Notes under the pieces: generated by a model
Database searches by the model: none
Seen by the model: the letters and a program-made list of their open reading frames with translations, nothing else
Told to the model about the DNA's origin: nothing
DNA from: a virus
Length of the DNA stretch: 38,026 nt
Virus record (IMG/VR): IMGVR_UViG_3300006121_000020
Location: 1 to 38,026 of that record
Reading direction: 5' to 3' (one strand)
Translations under genes and position numbers: made by a program
Shown: piece after piece, positions 1 through 7,118 of the stretch
Position numbering within the stretch: position 1 is the stretch's first letter
How the letters are laid out: the number at the start of each line of letters is the position of its first letter

Positions 1-623
1 ATCAGCATAGCGATAATCAACTTAGGTTTGGGCTTCCTTCTAGGCTCATTGCTAAGACATTTGTTTTCAGACTCATCTACGGAGGTAGTGCTTACAGTTA
101 TGCTCATGACGTTAATTTTACTGGTGTATCTACATCTGAATCTTTCTGGCAGAATGTTATAGATGAGTTCTATAAAAAGTATAATGGGTTAGCAAAGTGG
201 CATAAGTTAATTGTCGATCAAGCCATTCGGGATCGCCAACTAACTATGCCTACGGGTAGAGTTTATAAGTATGAACCAGAAGTAAAGTATGGTAAAGTCA
301 AATGGCCTCGCACGAAAATCTTAAACTATCCAGTACAAGGATTAGGTGCAGACCTGATGGCAATAGCAAGAGTGTCTTTAGCCAATAGGCTTAAAGATGT
401 AGCAGGAGTTAAACTTATTAATACTGTTCATGATTCGATAATACTTGACTATGATGATAAAGTATGCGATAATAATAGTATAGTAAGTTTAGTTGATAAG
501 TGTTTTATGGATATTCCAACTAACTTTAAGAAGTTGTTTGGAGTAGATTTTAACCTTCCTATGCGGGTCGAATGTCAAGTTGGACCTAACTGGGGTAACA
601 TGGAGATAGTTAATGTTAATTAA
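1..623 (+). CDS. DNA polymerase, family A (C-terminal part only)
   Basis: The reading frame is open from nt 3 and the gene starts outside the window. It encodes the palm and fingers end of a family A (Pol I/T7-like) replicative polymerase. The O-helix motif R-x3-K-x7-YG is at nt 42-83. Further on are a conserved QGLGAD stretch (about nt 336-353) and the catalytic motif C as VHDS at about nt 426-437. Many family members have HDE there, so the Ser is a variant. The protein ends about 60 residues after motif C, as expected for this family. The proofreading domain, if present, is not visible. The gene overlaps the SSB gene by 11 bp, which fits a co-transcribed replication module. Family assignment is secure; the start is unknown. 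Confidence 0.95.
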   Translation, partial: QHSDNQLRFGLPSRLIAKTFVFRLIYGGSAYSYAHDVNFTGVSTSESFWQNVIDEFYKKYNGLAKWHKLIVDQAIRDRQLTMPTGRVYKYEPEVKYGKVKWPRTKILNYPVQGLGADLMAIARVSLANRLKDVAGVKLINTVHDSIILDYDDKVCDNNSIVSLVDKCFMDIPTNFKKLFGVDFNLPMRVECQVGPNWGNMEIVNVN

Positions 624-1137
624 TATTGTAGATATTGGTGCACCAAATAGCAAGACAACTAAGAACGGTAGATCTTATCAAGAAATTGAAGTTACTTATA
701 AGAACGAACAAGGTCAATTAGGTAACAAAAAGCTTATCTCATTTAGTAATCCTAGTGTGTTTAATCACATTAAAGATTTAACTAAAGGTGATCAGATTAA
801 TGTTACAACAACTAAAGATGCTGCAGGTTACTGGCAGTGGACTGGTATTGGTGGTGATGCTTCAACTCCTTCTACTAGTACTCAATCTAAACCAGCACAA
901 GCTGGTGGTCGTGTAACTGGTAGTAACTATGAAACTAAAGAAGAACGTGCCGCCAGGCAAGTCTATATTATTCGTCAGAGCAGTATTTCCTCTGCGGTTG
1001 AACTCTTAGGTGCAGGTAAAAGTGTAGATGAAGTATTGGCTGTAGCTAAGAAGTTTGAAGAGTATGTCTTTGCTAAGGATCCTAATCCTACTAAAGAAGT
1101 AAACTTTGATGACTTAGAGGATGATATCCCAGTATAA
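613..1137 (+). CDS. single-stranded DNA-binding protein
   Basis: This 174-residue protein has an N-terminal half compatible with an OB fold (short beta-rich segments to about residue 75). A low-complexity Ser/Thr/Pro/Gln linker follows, then a helical segment, and it ends in an acidic tail (DDLEDDIPV). The tail closely resembles the C-terminal tip by which SSB proteins recruit replication partners. It presumably coats ssDNA at the phage fork. It lies between the polymerase and the exonuclease, overlapping the first by 11 bp and the second by one base (TAATG). No OB-fold signature residue can be proven by eye, so the call rests on the tail, size and position. Confidence 0.8.
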   Translation: MLINIVDIGAPNSKTTKNGRSYQEIEVTYKNEQGQLGNKKLISFSNPSVFNHIKDLTKGDQINVTTTKDAAGYWQWTGIGGDASTPSTSTQSKPAQAGGRVTGSNYETKEERAARQVYIIRQSSISSAVELLGAGKSVDEVLAVAKKFEEYVFAKDPNPTKEVNFDDLEDDIPV

Positions 1138-1811
1138 TGAAAGCACTTATTGATGCTGATATCGTAGCGTATAGGGTTGCCTGTACGCTACAAGATGATG
1201 ATGACAAAGCCTTTGCATACGCTAGGACAGAAGATCTAGTAGATCAAATCCTAGTGAATACAGAGGCTGAGTCTTATCGTCTATTCCTAACCGGCAAGGA
1301 TAACTTTAGATATACAATATACCCTGAATACAAAGCTCATAGACCTAAAGAGAAACCTGTCTGGCTAGAACCTATCAGACAATATTTAATAGCTACGTTC
1401 AATGCAGAAGTAATCGATGGCATGGAAGCTGATGATGCCATGGGTATGAACCAACAAGATGGGACAGTTATATGTTCTATTGATAAAGACTTACTAATGA
1501 TTCCCGGTAAGCATTATAACTTTGTTAAGGATGAGTTCTATGATGTCACTGAGTTTGAAGGCTTAAAGCATTTCTACAAGCAGTGTCTTATGGGAGATCG
1601 TTCTGATAATATTAAAGGGATAGAAAAGATTGGGCCTAAAAAAGCTGACAAGCTTTTAGAAGCCTGTACTACTGAGCAAGAACTATTCAACGCTGTCAGA
1701 GAAGCTTATAGCAACGATGACGAGTTTAAAATGAATGCAAGAGTTCTTTGGATAAGACAAACTAATAGAGAGGATTGGCTAGATGATTATAAGAGACTGT
1801 ATGCAGAATGA
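1137..1811 (+). CDS. 5'-3' exonuclease, FEN/PIN-like
   Basis: This 224-residue protein has the ordered acidic motifs of phage 5'-3' exonucleases (T7 gp6/T5 type). These are LIDADIVAYR at the N-terminus, GMEADDAMG near residue 95, SIDKDL near residue 114, and GDRSDNIKGIEKIGPKKA near residue 153. The last combines metal-binding Asp residues with the helix-hairpin-helix DNA-binding loop. It probably removes RNA primers or degrades DNA for recombination and nucleotide recycling. The start overlaps the SSB stop by one base, indicating translational coupling. Length is shorter than the T7 or T5 enzymes, but all core motifs are present. Confidence 0.92.
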   Translation: MKALIDADIVAYRVACTLQDDDDKAFAYARTEDLVDQILVNTEAESYRLFLTGKDNFRYTIYPEYKAHRPKEKPVWLEPIRQYLIATFNAEVIDGMEADDAMGMNQQDGTVICSIDKDLLMIPGKHYNFVKDEFYDVTEFEGLKHFYKQCLMGDRSDNIKGIEKIGPKKADKLLEACTTEQELFNAVREAYSNDDEFKMNARVLWIRQTNREDWLDDYKRLYAE

Positions 1812-1977
1812 CGATGGGTCCTTGGACTTTGACTTTCATGTAGACCCTAAAGAAGCAGCATTCTTAATGGACTATGCAATCAAAGAACTAGTTCGCAGAG
1901 GTGTGTTCACTGTAGCAACAGAAGTTGCGGAACAAGAGTTAGATTTATTTAAACAGGAAGGCGGTCAGGTCAATTGA
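1801..1977 (+). CDS. small conserved-type phage protein, unknown function
   Basis: A 58-residue protein starting MQNDDGS. I prefer the ATG at 1801 to an in-frame ATG at 1783, because an AAGAGA purine stretch lies about 4 bases before 1801 and the 1783 start would add residues encoded deep inside the exonuclease gene. It overlaps the exonuclease end by 11 bp. The sequence is acidic and predicted helical, with no catalytic motif. The spacing suggests co-expression with the replication genes. Function is not recognised. Confidence 0.65.
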   Translation: MQNDDGSLDFDFHVDPKEAAFLMDYAIKELVRRGVFTVATEVAEQELDLFKQEGGQVN

Positions 1978-2063
1978 TATTGGTCCTGATTACTATTGCA
2001 ATCATAACTAATTTAATACGGCTAGATTAGTTATTACTACTATCATAATTTCGGGGGCGATCA

Positions 2064-2429
2064 ATGATTAATAATTGGGTTTTAAAAGCATTTCTAGGTC
2101 TGGTACTAATCCTTAATCTGTTTTGGATTGGTTTAGTAATTGACAGATTGGTCGCTCAAGATTGGCGATATTTACACTACAAATACAACGAGAATGCAAT
2201 TGTCACTATCTCTAATGTTGATTGCTTTATTCCGGAACTTCAAGGACCTTATCCTTGGGCTGCGATAGCAACAAGAATTGATGGTGAAAGATTGTTAGGT
2301 TGTTACAATCACGAAGGTGATAACATTGTAATTCAATGGTGGAAAGGTGATAAGAGTATCTTTAATGCAGACCTCTTTAAACTTGATCCTAATTTAGATA
2401 AACTTTATAAAACTAAACCAACAGTATAA
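2064..2429 (+). CDS. membrane-anchored protein, unknown function
   Basis: This 121-residue protein has one strong hydrophobic segment (about residues 8-28). A soluble remainder follows that is rich in aromatic residues, with two cysteines (near residues 54 and 80) that could form a disulfide if exported. This looks like a signal anchor with an N-in, C-out domain, perhaps a membrane or periplasmic host-takeover factor; that role is speculation. The 86-bp gap before it is the largest within the left plus-strand block. The sequence just before the start is GGGGG-rich rather than a standard AGGAG site. No family is recognised. Confidence 0.7.
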   Translation: MINNWVLKAFLGLVLILNLFWIGLVIDRLVAQDWRYLHYKYNENAIVTISNVDCFIPELQGPYPWAAIATRIDGERLLGCYNHEGDNIVIQWWKGDKSIFNADLFKLDPNLDKLYKTKPTV

Positions 2430-2438
2430 GGATAACAA

Positions 2439-2642
2439 ATGAGTAAAGGTAATTCACCCGCATTCCCATGTCAAGATAATAAGAAACAAATCTGGACAGG
2501 TATGAACCTTAGAGACTACTTTGCACTAGAAGCTATGAGTGCAATCATAGAGTCTGCTACATTACTTAAATGGGAAGACATTCCTAAACGCTCTTATAAA
2601 TTAGCCGACATGATGTTAAGTGAACGTGAGAATTATAAGTGA
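2439..2642 (+). CDS. small phage protein with G-M-N-L-R-D-Y-F-A motif
   Basis: This 67-residue soluble protein is preceded by AAGGA about seven bases before its ATG. It contains GMNLRDYFALEAM, a form of the G-(M/L)-x-(L/K)-R-(D/E)-Y-F-A pattern that I know from many short uncharacterised phage proteins. Those usually sit among replication or recombination genes, as here. No enzymatic residues stand out. Its TGA stop overlaps the GTG start of the HNH gene by four bases, so the two are probably translationally coupled. Confidence 0.7.
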   Translation: MSKGNSPAFPCQDNKKQIWTGMNLRDYFALEAMSAIIESATLLKWEDIPKRSYKLADMMLSERENYK

Positions 2643-2995
2643 ACTGGACAGAAGGTAGACGAAAGTCTTTTATAACTAGTGTACTAAGAAGTGGCTATCG
2701 GAGGTGGCCTCCTAAGTATGAAACACTCAAAGAAGCACAAACAGGAAAGAAAATCAATGAGAAAACTAAGAGACTCGCAATGCACTACAAATGTAAGAAG
2801 TGTAAAGAAGACTTCCCTGCTAAGGAAGTTCAAGTCGACCATATTAAACCTGTGGTGGACTCTAAACAAGGATTTAAGACCTGGGATGTTTTCATCGACA
2901 GGCTCTATTGCGAGAAAAAGAACTTACAAGTCTTATGCAAGACATGCCACTCCGAGAAAACCTTAAAAGAAACAAAACAAAGGACAAAGAAATGA
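2639..2995 (+). CDS. HNH endonuclease
   Basis: This 118-residue protein begins with GTG in a GTGA overlap with the previous stop. It has a complete HNH/zinc-finger layout. C52 and C55 form the first metal knuckle (CKKC), then VDH (D67, H68), N95 within the KNLQVLC segment, and C100, C103 and H104 in CKTCH. This is the compact free-standing HNH type common in phages, which may resolve or nick DNA or act as a homing nuclease. No intron or intein is evident next to it. The ATGA overlap with the downstream exonuclease suggests a functional pair in DNA processing. Confidence 0.88.
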   Translation: MNWTEGRRKSFITSVLRSGYRRWPPKYETLKEAQTGKKINEKTKRLAMHYKCKKCKEDFPAKEVQVDHIKPVVDSKQGFKTWDVFIDRLYCEKKNLQVLCKTCHSEKTLKETKQRTKK

Positions 2996-3738
2996 GTAAG
3001 ATATTACTATTAGATATTGAAATGGCTCCTAATGTAGCCCACGTGTGGGGTATATGGGATCAGAACATTGGTATCAATCAGTTACAAGAGTCATCTTATG
3101 TCATGTGCTATGCCGCTAAATGGTATGGTGATAAGAAGATGATATTTGACTCTGTTAAGAAGTCTGGTGAAAAGAAAATGTTAGCTGGTATACATAAGCT
3201 TCTAGACGAAGCTGATGCAGTAGTACACTACAATGGTAAACGTTTTGACATACCAAGTCTTAATAAAGAATTCTTACTTCATGGTATGTTCCCACCAGCA
3301 CCCTTTAAAGAGATTGACTTATTGACTGTAGCTAGGGGTAGATTTAGATTTGTATCTAACAAATTAGACTACGTAGCACAGTCATTAGGTTTAGGTAAAA
3401 AAACTGAACATAGTGGCCATGAGTTATGGGTACAATGTATGGCAGGTATTCCTAAAGCTTGGAAGACTATGGAAGAGTATAACAAGAACGATGTTATCCT
3501 TCTAGAGAAGGTTTATGAACGTTTTAAACCTTGGATTAAGAATCATCTTAATCGTAATCTAGTTGAAGGTACTGACTTATGTTGTCCTACATGTTCATCT
3601 ACTAACTTCCAACGTCGTGGCTTTAACATGACAGCGGCAGGTAAGTATCAAAGATATCAATGTAGAACTTGTGGTAACTGGTTTAGAGATAATAAGAATC
3701 TTAAACCTAAAGGTTCAACAAAGCTTGTCAATGTTTAA
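2992..3738 (+). CDS. DnaQ-like 3'-5' exonuclease with C-terminal zinc ribbon
   Basis: This 248-residue protein starts at the ATG of an ATGA overlap with the HNH stop; an upstream in-frame ATG lies inside the HNH gene and is rejected. The RNase H-fold exonuclease motifs are clear: D8-I-E10, N81-x4-D86 (NGKRFD) and Y163-N-K-N-D167. The C-terminus holds a zinc ribbon, with cysteines at 197/198, 201, 224 and 227 (CPTC...CRTCG). It probably degrades or edits DNA or RNA 3' ends. The separate gene may serve repair, proofreading in trans or host nucleic acid breakdown. The zinc ribbon is a likely nucleic acid contact. Confidence 0.88.
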   Translation: MSKILLLDIEMAPNVAHVWGIWDQNIGINQLQESSYVMCYAAKWYGDKKMIFDSVKKSGEKKMLAGIHKLLDEADAVVHYNGKRFDIPSLNKEFLLHGMFPPAPFKEIDLLTVARGRFRFVSNKLDYVAQSLGLGKKTEHSGHELWVQCMAGIPKAWKTMEEYNKNDVILLEKVYERFKPWIKNHLNRNLVEGTDLCCPTCSSTNFQRRGFNMTAAGKYQRYQCRTCGNWFRDNKNLKPKGSTKLVNV

Positions 3739-3756
3739 GAAAGGTGATATAATATT

Positions 3757-3960
3757 ATGAGTGCTTTAAATAAACAAATAGCAGGTAATCATTATAAAAG
3801 CTTTGCTATACAACCTATTGAGTTTATAACTAAAAACAATTTACCATTCATTGAGGGAAACATTATTAAATATATTTGTAGATGGCAAGACAAAGGTGGT
3901 GTGGAAGACCTTAATAAGGTCATTCATTATGTTGAATTATTAAAAGAATTGAAGACATAA
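3757..3960 (+). CDS. DUF3310 family protein
   Basis: This 67-residue protein is preceded by AAGGTG about ten bases before its ATG. It matches the DUF3310 pattern: an N-terminal GNHYKSF.IQPIEFI segment, then FIEGNIIKYICRW.DKGG, and a C-terminal helix with DLNKVIHYVELL. The family is widespread in phages and often annotated loosely as nucleotide kinase-like, but no activity has been firmly assigned that I know of. It sits between an exonuclease and the ribonucleotide reductase region, which fits a link to nucleotide metabolism. Confidence 0.85.
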   Translation: MSALNKQIAGNHYKSFAIQPIEFITKNNLPFIEGNIIKYICRWQDKGGVEDLNKVIHYVELLKELKT

Positions 3961-3961
3961 T

Positions 3962-4120
3962 ATGTTAACGTTAGAAGAACTAAAAGAGAAGTTAGCAGAA
4001 CAGATTGATGAGATTACTCTTTTAGATATACTGGGTATTACATCTTATGACCTTGTTGAAAGGTTTGAAGATATAATAGAAGATAAATTTGAGAAACTAG
4101 AGAAAGAAATAGATGGCTGA
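3962..4120 (+). CDS. small acidic helical protein
   Basis: A 52-residue frame (MLTLEELKEK...) starts one base after the DUF3310 stop and overlaps the start of nrdJ by eight bases. It is rich in Glu, Lys, Leu and Ile. Residues 1-20 and 30-50 look like amphipathic helices separated by a short GITSYD turn, suggesting a helical hairpin that may oligomerise. The tight packing on both sides and the AT-poor reading frame support it as a real gene. Function is unknown. Confidence 0.65.
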   Translation: MLTLEELKEKLAEQIDEITLLDILGITSYDLVERFEDIIEDKFEKLEKEIDG

Positions 4121-6005
4121 TAAACTCAGTGATTATGGACGCTTTATCCATAAAAGTAGATATGCTCGGTACTTAGAGTCTGAGCAACGTCGTGAGTCAT
4201 GGGAAGAGACTGTAGCAAGGCTAATGGTTTATGTACAATCTAAAGTACCTGAGTTAACCACAGATCCTGTTTATAAAGATAAGTTAATTGAGTTACATAA
4301 TGCTATTCTTAATTTAGAAGTTATGCCTAGTATGCGTCTTTTAATGACTGCAGGTGAAGCATGCGAAAGAGATAACATCTCTGCTTACAATTGCTCTTAC
4401 CTTGCTATTAATAATAAACGAGCTTTCTCTGAAGCTCTTTACATACTAATGAACGGAACTGGTGTGGGATTCTCTTGTGAACGTCAAGAGATTAATAAAC
4501 TACCTACACTACCTGATAAATTTAGGGAGGTAGATGATGTTATTGTCGTTGGTGATTCCAAACTCGGATGGGCCAAGGCCTTTAAAAAGCTTCTGTCATC
4601 ATTGTGGGAAGGAGACATCCCAAAGATTGACTATAGTAAAATTAGACCGGCCGGGTCCAGACTTAAAACATTCGGTGGAAGAGCTTCGGGTCCAGATCCA
4701 TTGCGAAAGTTGTTTAACTTCACACTCGAATTATTCAAGCAAGCTGCTTCGAGAAAACTTAATTCTTTAGAAGTACACGATATTATGTGTATGATTGGTG
4801 AGATTGTAGTAGTAGGTGGTGTAAGACGCTCTGCTCTAATCTCTTTGAGTAACTTAACAGATAAAAGGATGCGAGATGCAAAATCAGGAGCCTGGTATAA
4901 CGATCACCCTTACCGAGGACTTGCCAACAACAGTGTGGCCTATACCGAAAGACCCGATTCTGAAACTTTCATGGAAGAATGGCTCGCTTTGGTTAAGTCC
5001 AAATCAGGTGAACGAGGAATCTTTAATCGTGTTGCTTCTCAGGCTCAAGCAGGAAAATGGGGGAGACGAGATCCGCTTCTCAGCTATGGCACCAATCCAT
5101 GCTCAGAAATTATCCTCCGTGATAAACAGTTCTGCAATCTTACGGAAGTGGTTGTACGGGGGAACGATACCGAATCTACCTTGGCTCATAAGGTGTCCCT
5201 CGCTACAATACTCGGTACAATTCAGTCCACTCTCACCAGCTTCCAATTTCTAAGTGAGGAATGGAAAAAGAATACTGAAGAAGAAAGATTATTAGGAGTT
5301 TCATTAACAGGTATCATGGATTGTAAAGTAACTAATAATCCTGATCCAGCAATGCTTGAAAGGTTAAGAGATGCAGCGAGAAAAACAAACGAAGAACTTT
5401 CTGAGGTCCTTGGTGTTCCTCCTAGTGCTTCTATCACTTGTGTTAAACCTTCAGGTACAGTCAGTCAGTTGGTGGATAGTGCTAGCGGCATTCATGCTAG
5501 ACATAACACTTACTACATTAGAAGGGTTCGCATTGATAAGAAGGACCCTGTATACTCGTTCCTTAAGGAAAAAGGGTTCCCAGTGGAAGACGAAGTATTT
5601 AGGCCTGATTCGACAGCTGTATTCTCGTTTCCTGTAAAAGCCCCTAAGGGTGCTGTTACTAGAAATGATATGACTGCACTAGAACAATTAAACTTATGGT
5701 TAGTATACCAAAGACATTGGTGTGAGCATAAACCTTCAGTTACTATTACAGTAACTGATAATGAATGGCCTGAAGTTGGTGCATGGGTATGGAAACACTT
5801 TGATGAAGTATCAGGAATTTCATTCCTTCCTCATTCAAACCATACTTATCAACAAGCACCATATGAAGATATTACTGAAGAGCAGTATAAAGAATTAGCA
5901 TCTAAAATGCCAAGCTCACTCAATTGGGAAGAGTTGGTAGAACGTGATGATAATACAGAAGGAAGCCAAACCCTTGCGTGTGTTGGCGGAACGTGTGAGA
6001 TATAA
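4113..6005 (+). CDS. nrdJ: adenosylcobalamin-dependent (class II) ribonucleotide reductase
   Basis: This 630-residue enzyme makes deoxyribonucleotides for phage DNA synthesis. It resembles the monomeric class II enzyme (RTPR type). C94 (AYNCSYL) and C341 (QFCNL) match the reducible pair. NPCSE (C330, E332) carries the thiyl-radical cysteine and active-site Glu, and the end CVGGTCEI (C623, C628) is the shuttle cysteine pair. An N-terminal MPSMRLLMTAG segment also fits. It needs adenosylcobalamin, so the host must make or import B12. The start overlaps the previous small gene by 8 bp. The middle of the gene (about 4540-5630) is richer in G+C and in CGA, CTC, TCC and GGG codons than its ends, suggesting an internal recombined segment. 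Confidence 0.95.
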   Translation: MADKLSDYGRFIHKSRYARYLESEQRRESWEETVARLMVYVQSKVPELTTDPVYKDKLIELHNAILNLEVMPSMRLLMTAGEACERDNISAYNCSYLAINNKRAFSEALYILMNGTGVGFSCERQEINKLPTLPDKFREVDDVIVVGDSKLGWAKAFKKLLSSLWEGDIPKIDYSKIRPAGSRLKTFGGRASGPDPLRKLFNFTLELFKQAASRKLNSLEVHDIMCMIGEIVVVGGVRRSALISLSNLTDKRMRDAKSGAWYNDHPYRGLANNSVAYTERPDSETFMEEWLALVKSKSGERGIFNRVASQAQAGKWGRRDPLLSYGTNPCSEIILRDKQFCNLTEVVVRGNDTESTLAHKVSLATILGTIQSTLTSFQFLSEEWKKNTEEERLLGVSLTGIMDCKVTNNPDPAMLERLRDAARKTNEELSEVLGVPPSASITCVKPSGTVSQLVDSASGIHARHNTYYIRRVRIDKKDPVYSFLKEKGFPVEDEVFRPDSTAVFSFPVKAPKGAVTRNDMTALEQLNLWLVYQRHWCEHKPSVTITVTDNEWPEVGAWVWKHFDEVSGISFLPHSNHTYQQAPYEDITEEQYKELASKMPSSLNWEELVERDDNTEGSQTLACVGGTCEI

Positions 6006-6006
6006 T

Positions 6007-6150
6007 ATGCATATAACAGCACATCCCATTTGTGGAGTAACATTAGGATTTGAACTAGTTAACCCATCAGACTTTATGGAAGATGCGGAAAACAAAACTC
6101 ATTTAACAATTGAGTTGTTCATTATAAGAGTAGTAATTTCGTTTAACTGA
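6007..6150 (+). CDS. short hypothetical protein
   Basis: A 47-residue frame begins at the ATG two bases after the nrdJ stop. The C-terminal 15 residues are hydrophobic (LFIIRVVISF), possibly a beta strand or membrane-associated segment. No clear Shine-Dalgarno site is seen, so translation would depend on coupling to nrdJ. It is the right length and spacing for the operon, but it is not recognised and could be non-coding. Confidence 0.45.
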   Translation: MHITAHPICGVTLGFELVNPSDFMEDAENKTHLTIELFIIRVVISFN

Positions 6151-6164
6151 GAAAAGGAGAAAGT

Positions 6165-6311
6165 ATGAACTTCGCATCAATCGTAATTAACAAGGTAGAC
6201 AATGGTTATGTAGTTAACGTACAGAAGACTACGTTTGGTCAGGAACGACCTGAGCAAACTATTAGTGTGTTTACCTCGTTTGATGACGTACTAGCCTATA
6301 TCAAGGGCTAG
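6165..6311 (+). CDS. short hypothetical protein, last gene of the left plus-strand block
   Basis: A 48-residue frame with a strong AAGGAG site upstream of its ATG at 6165. It is predicted mixed beta/alpha (MNFASIVINK..., ending FDDVLAYIKG) with no recognised domain. Its final 11 bases overlap the 3' end of the convergent lysozyme gene, so no room is left for an intergenic terminator. The ribosome binding site makes it a good gene candidate; function is unknown. Confidence 0.7.
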   Translation: MNFASIVINKVDNGYVVNVQKTTFGQERPEQTISVFTSFDDVLAYIKG

Positions 6312-6744
6312 TATTTCCCTCAAAGAGCGCAGCCTCTTTAAGTCGTCTTTGGAGAATTGCATCAGATTTGTGCCCGCCAGCAAAATCCCACTTAAGCAGT
6401 TCTCCTTTGACGGCTTCTTTTTTGCCCGCATTAAGAACCTTCAATAGTGTTGACTTTTGAAAGTTAGCACCACCTACATTAAACGTAAACGATACTAACG
6501 CATCAAACTCATTCTGAGTTAATGGTACTGTAACATACTTGTTAACAAAGTACTCAGCCTTCTCGGCTATATCTATAGCTAACAATGCTACAGCTTCTAC
6601 AGATGATATAGCACCAAAGTGTTCACCAGGTAATATAAGGTGTCCATATCCTATAGTTAGTAGTCCTGCTATATCCTTATAAGGAGTAGCACTAAACCCT
6701 TCAAACTTCTTAATTAAATCTATACCTTGTTGTGATGTTTTCAT
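6301..6744 (-). CDS. endolysin, GH24 (T4-type) lysozyme
   Basis: This 147-residue muramidase hydrolyses peptidoglycan for host lysis. The T4-lysozyme-type triad E-x8-D-x5-T is at E15, D24 and T30 (KKFEGF...YKD...GLLTIGYGH). The later conserved stretch FDALVSFTFNVGG and a final Q-RR segment also fit GH24. There is no signal peptide or SAR-like anchor, so release must rely on a holin. It is the promoter-distal gene of the minus-strand late block. Its start overlaps the previous stop by one base, while the holin-like genes lie more than 12 kb upstream. Confidence 0.95.
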   Translation of the reverse strand: MKTSQQGIDLIKKFEGFSATPYKDIAGLLTIGYGHLILPGEHFGAISSVEAVALLAIDIAEKAEYFVNKYVTVPLTQNEFDALVSFTFNVGGANFQKSTLLKVLNAGKKEAVKGELLKWDFAGGHKSDAILQRRLKEAALFEGNTSP

Positions 6745-7118
6745 TAGGTAGCCTGTGTTTGAGCAGTTAATATACCATTAGTAAATGTCATACTACCATT
6801 AGTACCACCAGTGGTTAGTTTAGCTGTTGTTATAGTAACAGTTAATCCATTAGTAGGTATGTTTATAACATTATTATATTGATCTTGACTTAGATGGTAG
6901 TATTGAGTACCAGATGAATCTCCACCTTGTAATCCTTGTAGACTATTGTGTTGTCTAATTTGAATTGCTGTAATATTAGAACCAGTAAAGTCAATGTTGT
7001 TCCATAGGTTAGGAGCATTCTGACCTCCTACTTGTTGATAGAGTTTAAAGAACCAGTCTCTCCACTCATGAACTTCACCAATAGGTTGTGGTGGTATAGG
7101 TGATAAAGGGGTAGCCAT
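6744..7118 (-). CDS. structural/fibre-like protein with HNSLQGLQGG motif
   Basis: This 124-residue protein has a Pro-rich N-terminus followed by a Trp-rich EWRDWFFKLYQ helix. The middle HNSLQGLQGGDSSGTQYYHL resembles a motif I know from phage fibre and neck proteins. The C-terminal half is Thr/Gly-rich beta sequence. It probably forms a small virion component. One-base overlaps with the ATP-grasp gene upstream and the lysozyme downstream show tight coupling. Assignment as structural is by motif and composition only. Confidence 0.65.
   Translation of the reverse strand: MATPLSPIPPQPIGEVHEWRDWFFKLYQQVGGQNAPNLWNNIDFTGSNITAIQIRQHNSLQGLQGGDSSGTQYYHLSQDQYNNVINIPTNGLTVTITTAKLTTGGTNGSMTFTNGILTAQTQAT

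Noticed and set aside
2018-2040. TAATACG sequence resembling a T7-type promoter start
   Set aside because: Only the first seven bases and a few later ones match, it occurs once, and no single-subunit RNA polymerase gene is in the window.
4534-4770. Other open frames inside nrdJ (also 4876-5253, 5371-5637, and 5222-5437 on the minus strand)
   Set aside because: All lie within the clearly conserved nrdJ frame and show no motifs or ribosome sites.
6322-6339. AAAGAG/CTCTTT hairpin between the convergent arms
   Set aside because: Only six bp, mostly A-T, inside the lysozyme coding sequence and without a T-run; likely chance.
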